Position numbers and translations under genes: made by a program. Below are positions 5,944 to 6,135 of a stretch of DNA of 6,135 bases, in pieces (position 1 is the first letter of the stretch; every line of letters starts with the position of its first letter). Below the pieces are notes generated by a model that saw only the letters and a program-made list of their open reading frames with translations, made no database searches and was not told the DNA's origin. Origin of the DNA: Rhizobiaceae bacterium (GTDB lineage Bacteria > Pseudomonadota > Alphaproteobacteria > Rhizobiales > Rhizobiaceae); the NCBI GenBank assembly GCA_004299545.1, contig SCRB01000057.1, forward strand, positions 1-6,135, in the 5' to 3' direction.

Positions 5944-6135
5944 ATGACAGGATTCGTTTCCCGTTCGGCCGACTATCTGCCGTTTCTTCTTCACGGCCTC
6001 TGGCTGACGGTCCTGGTGACGCTGCTTGCCCTCTGCCTCGCAACCGCAGCCGGTTTGTTCTGGGCGCTGCTCAGGACGTCGGGAATCAGAGCCTTCGAGG
6101 TGTCAACGAGGCTTTTCGTCGAATTCGTGCGCGGC
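5944..6135 (+). CDS. Amino-acid ABC transporter permease, N-terminal part (cut by window end)
   Basis: Only the first 64 codons are present and the frame is still open at the window edge. The translation begins MTGFVSRSADYLPFLLHG. A long hydrophobic stretch (about residues 11-43) forms the first membrane segment and includes LHGLWLTVLVTLLA, typical of HisM/GlnP-type permeases. It ends in LFVEFVRG, matching the start of the family's Y/F-VE-xxRG-T-P motif. The protein would form the inner-membrane channel fed by the binding protein just upstream. A second permease and an ATPase gene are expected beyond the window. Confidence 0.85.
   Translation, partial: MTGFVSRSADYLPFLLHGLWLTVLVTLLALCLATAAGLFWALLRTSGIRAFEVSTRLFVEFVRG

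Overview
The window is GC-rich, with strong Shine-Dalgarno sites and small overlapping genes. It reads like accessory DNA of an alphaproteobacterium, most likely a member of the Rhizobiales. That placement rests on gene content and style only; there is no marker gene.

Left part (1-1813) is regulatory. A LuxR-type quorum-sensing receptor lies on the minus strand (262-990) and carries every residue normally conserved in acyl-homoserine-lactone (AHL) receptors. No luxI-type synthase is visible. Next come two very small XRE-family regulators facing each other (1137-1361 plus, 1424-1684 minus). Each has a palindrome containing ACTATAGT whose centre lies exactly 42.5 bp upstream of the start codon, followed at the same distance by a second, weaker site. 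One palindrome sits between luxR and the first XRE gene. The other sits between the second XRE gene and the catabolic operon, so the small regulators could wire the two neighbouring modules together.

Right part (1814-6135) is one co-directional gene series, probably an operon. It encodes an IclR regulator, an M24 'pita-bread' hydrolase (overlapping the IclR gene by 11 bp), a threonine-synthase-like PLP enzyme (ATGA overlap), a periplasmic amino-acid-type binding protein, and the first 64 codons of an ABC permease cut off by the window edge. The layout suggests import of an amino-acid-like compound, hydrolysis by the M24 enzyme, and PLP-dependent elimination or replacement, under IclR control. 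The substrate cannot be read from the sequence. The M24 protein keeps all five metal ligands but lacks both outer-shell histidines of typical aminopeptidases, so it is probably not an ordinary X-Pro peptidase.

The first 261 bases hold no gene I can support, only a GC-rich hairpin downstream of luxR. No RNA gene, CRISPR array, insertion sequence or attachment site was seen.
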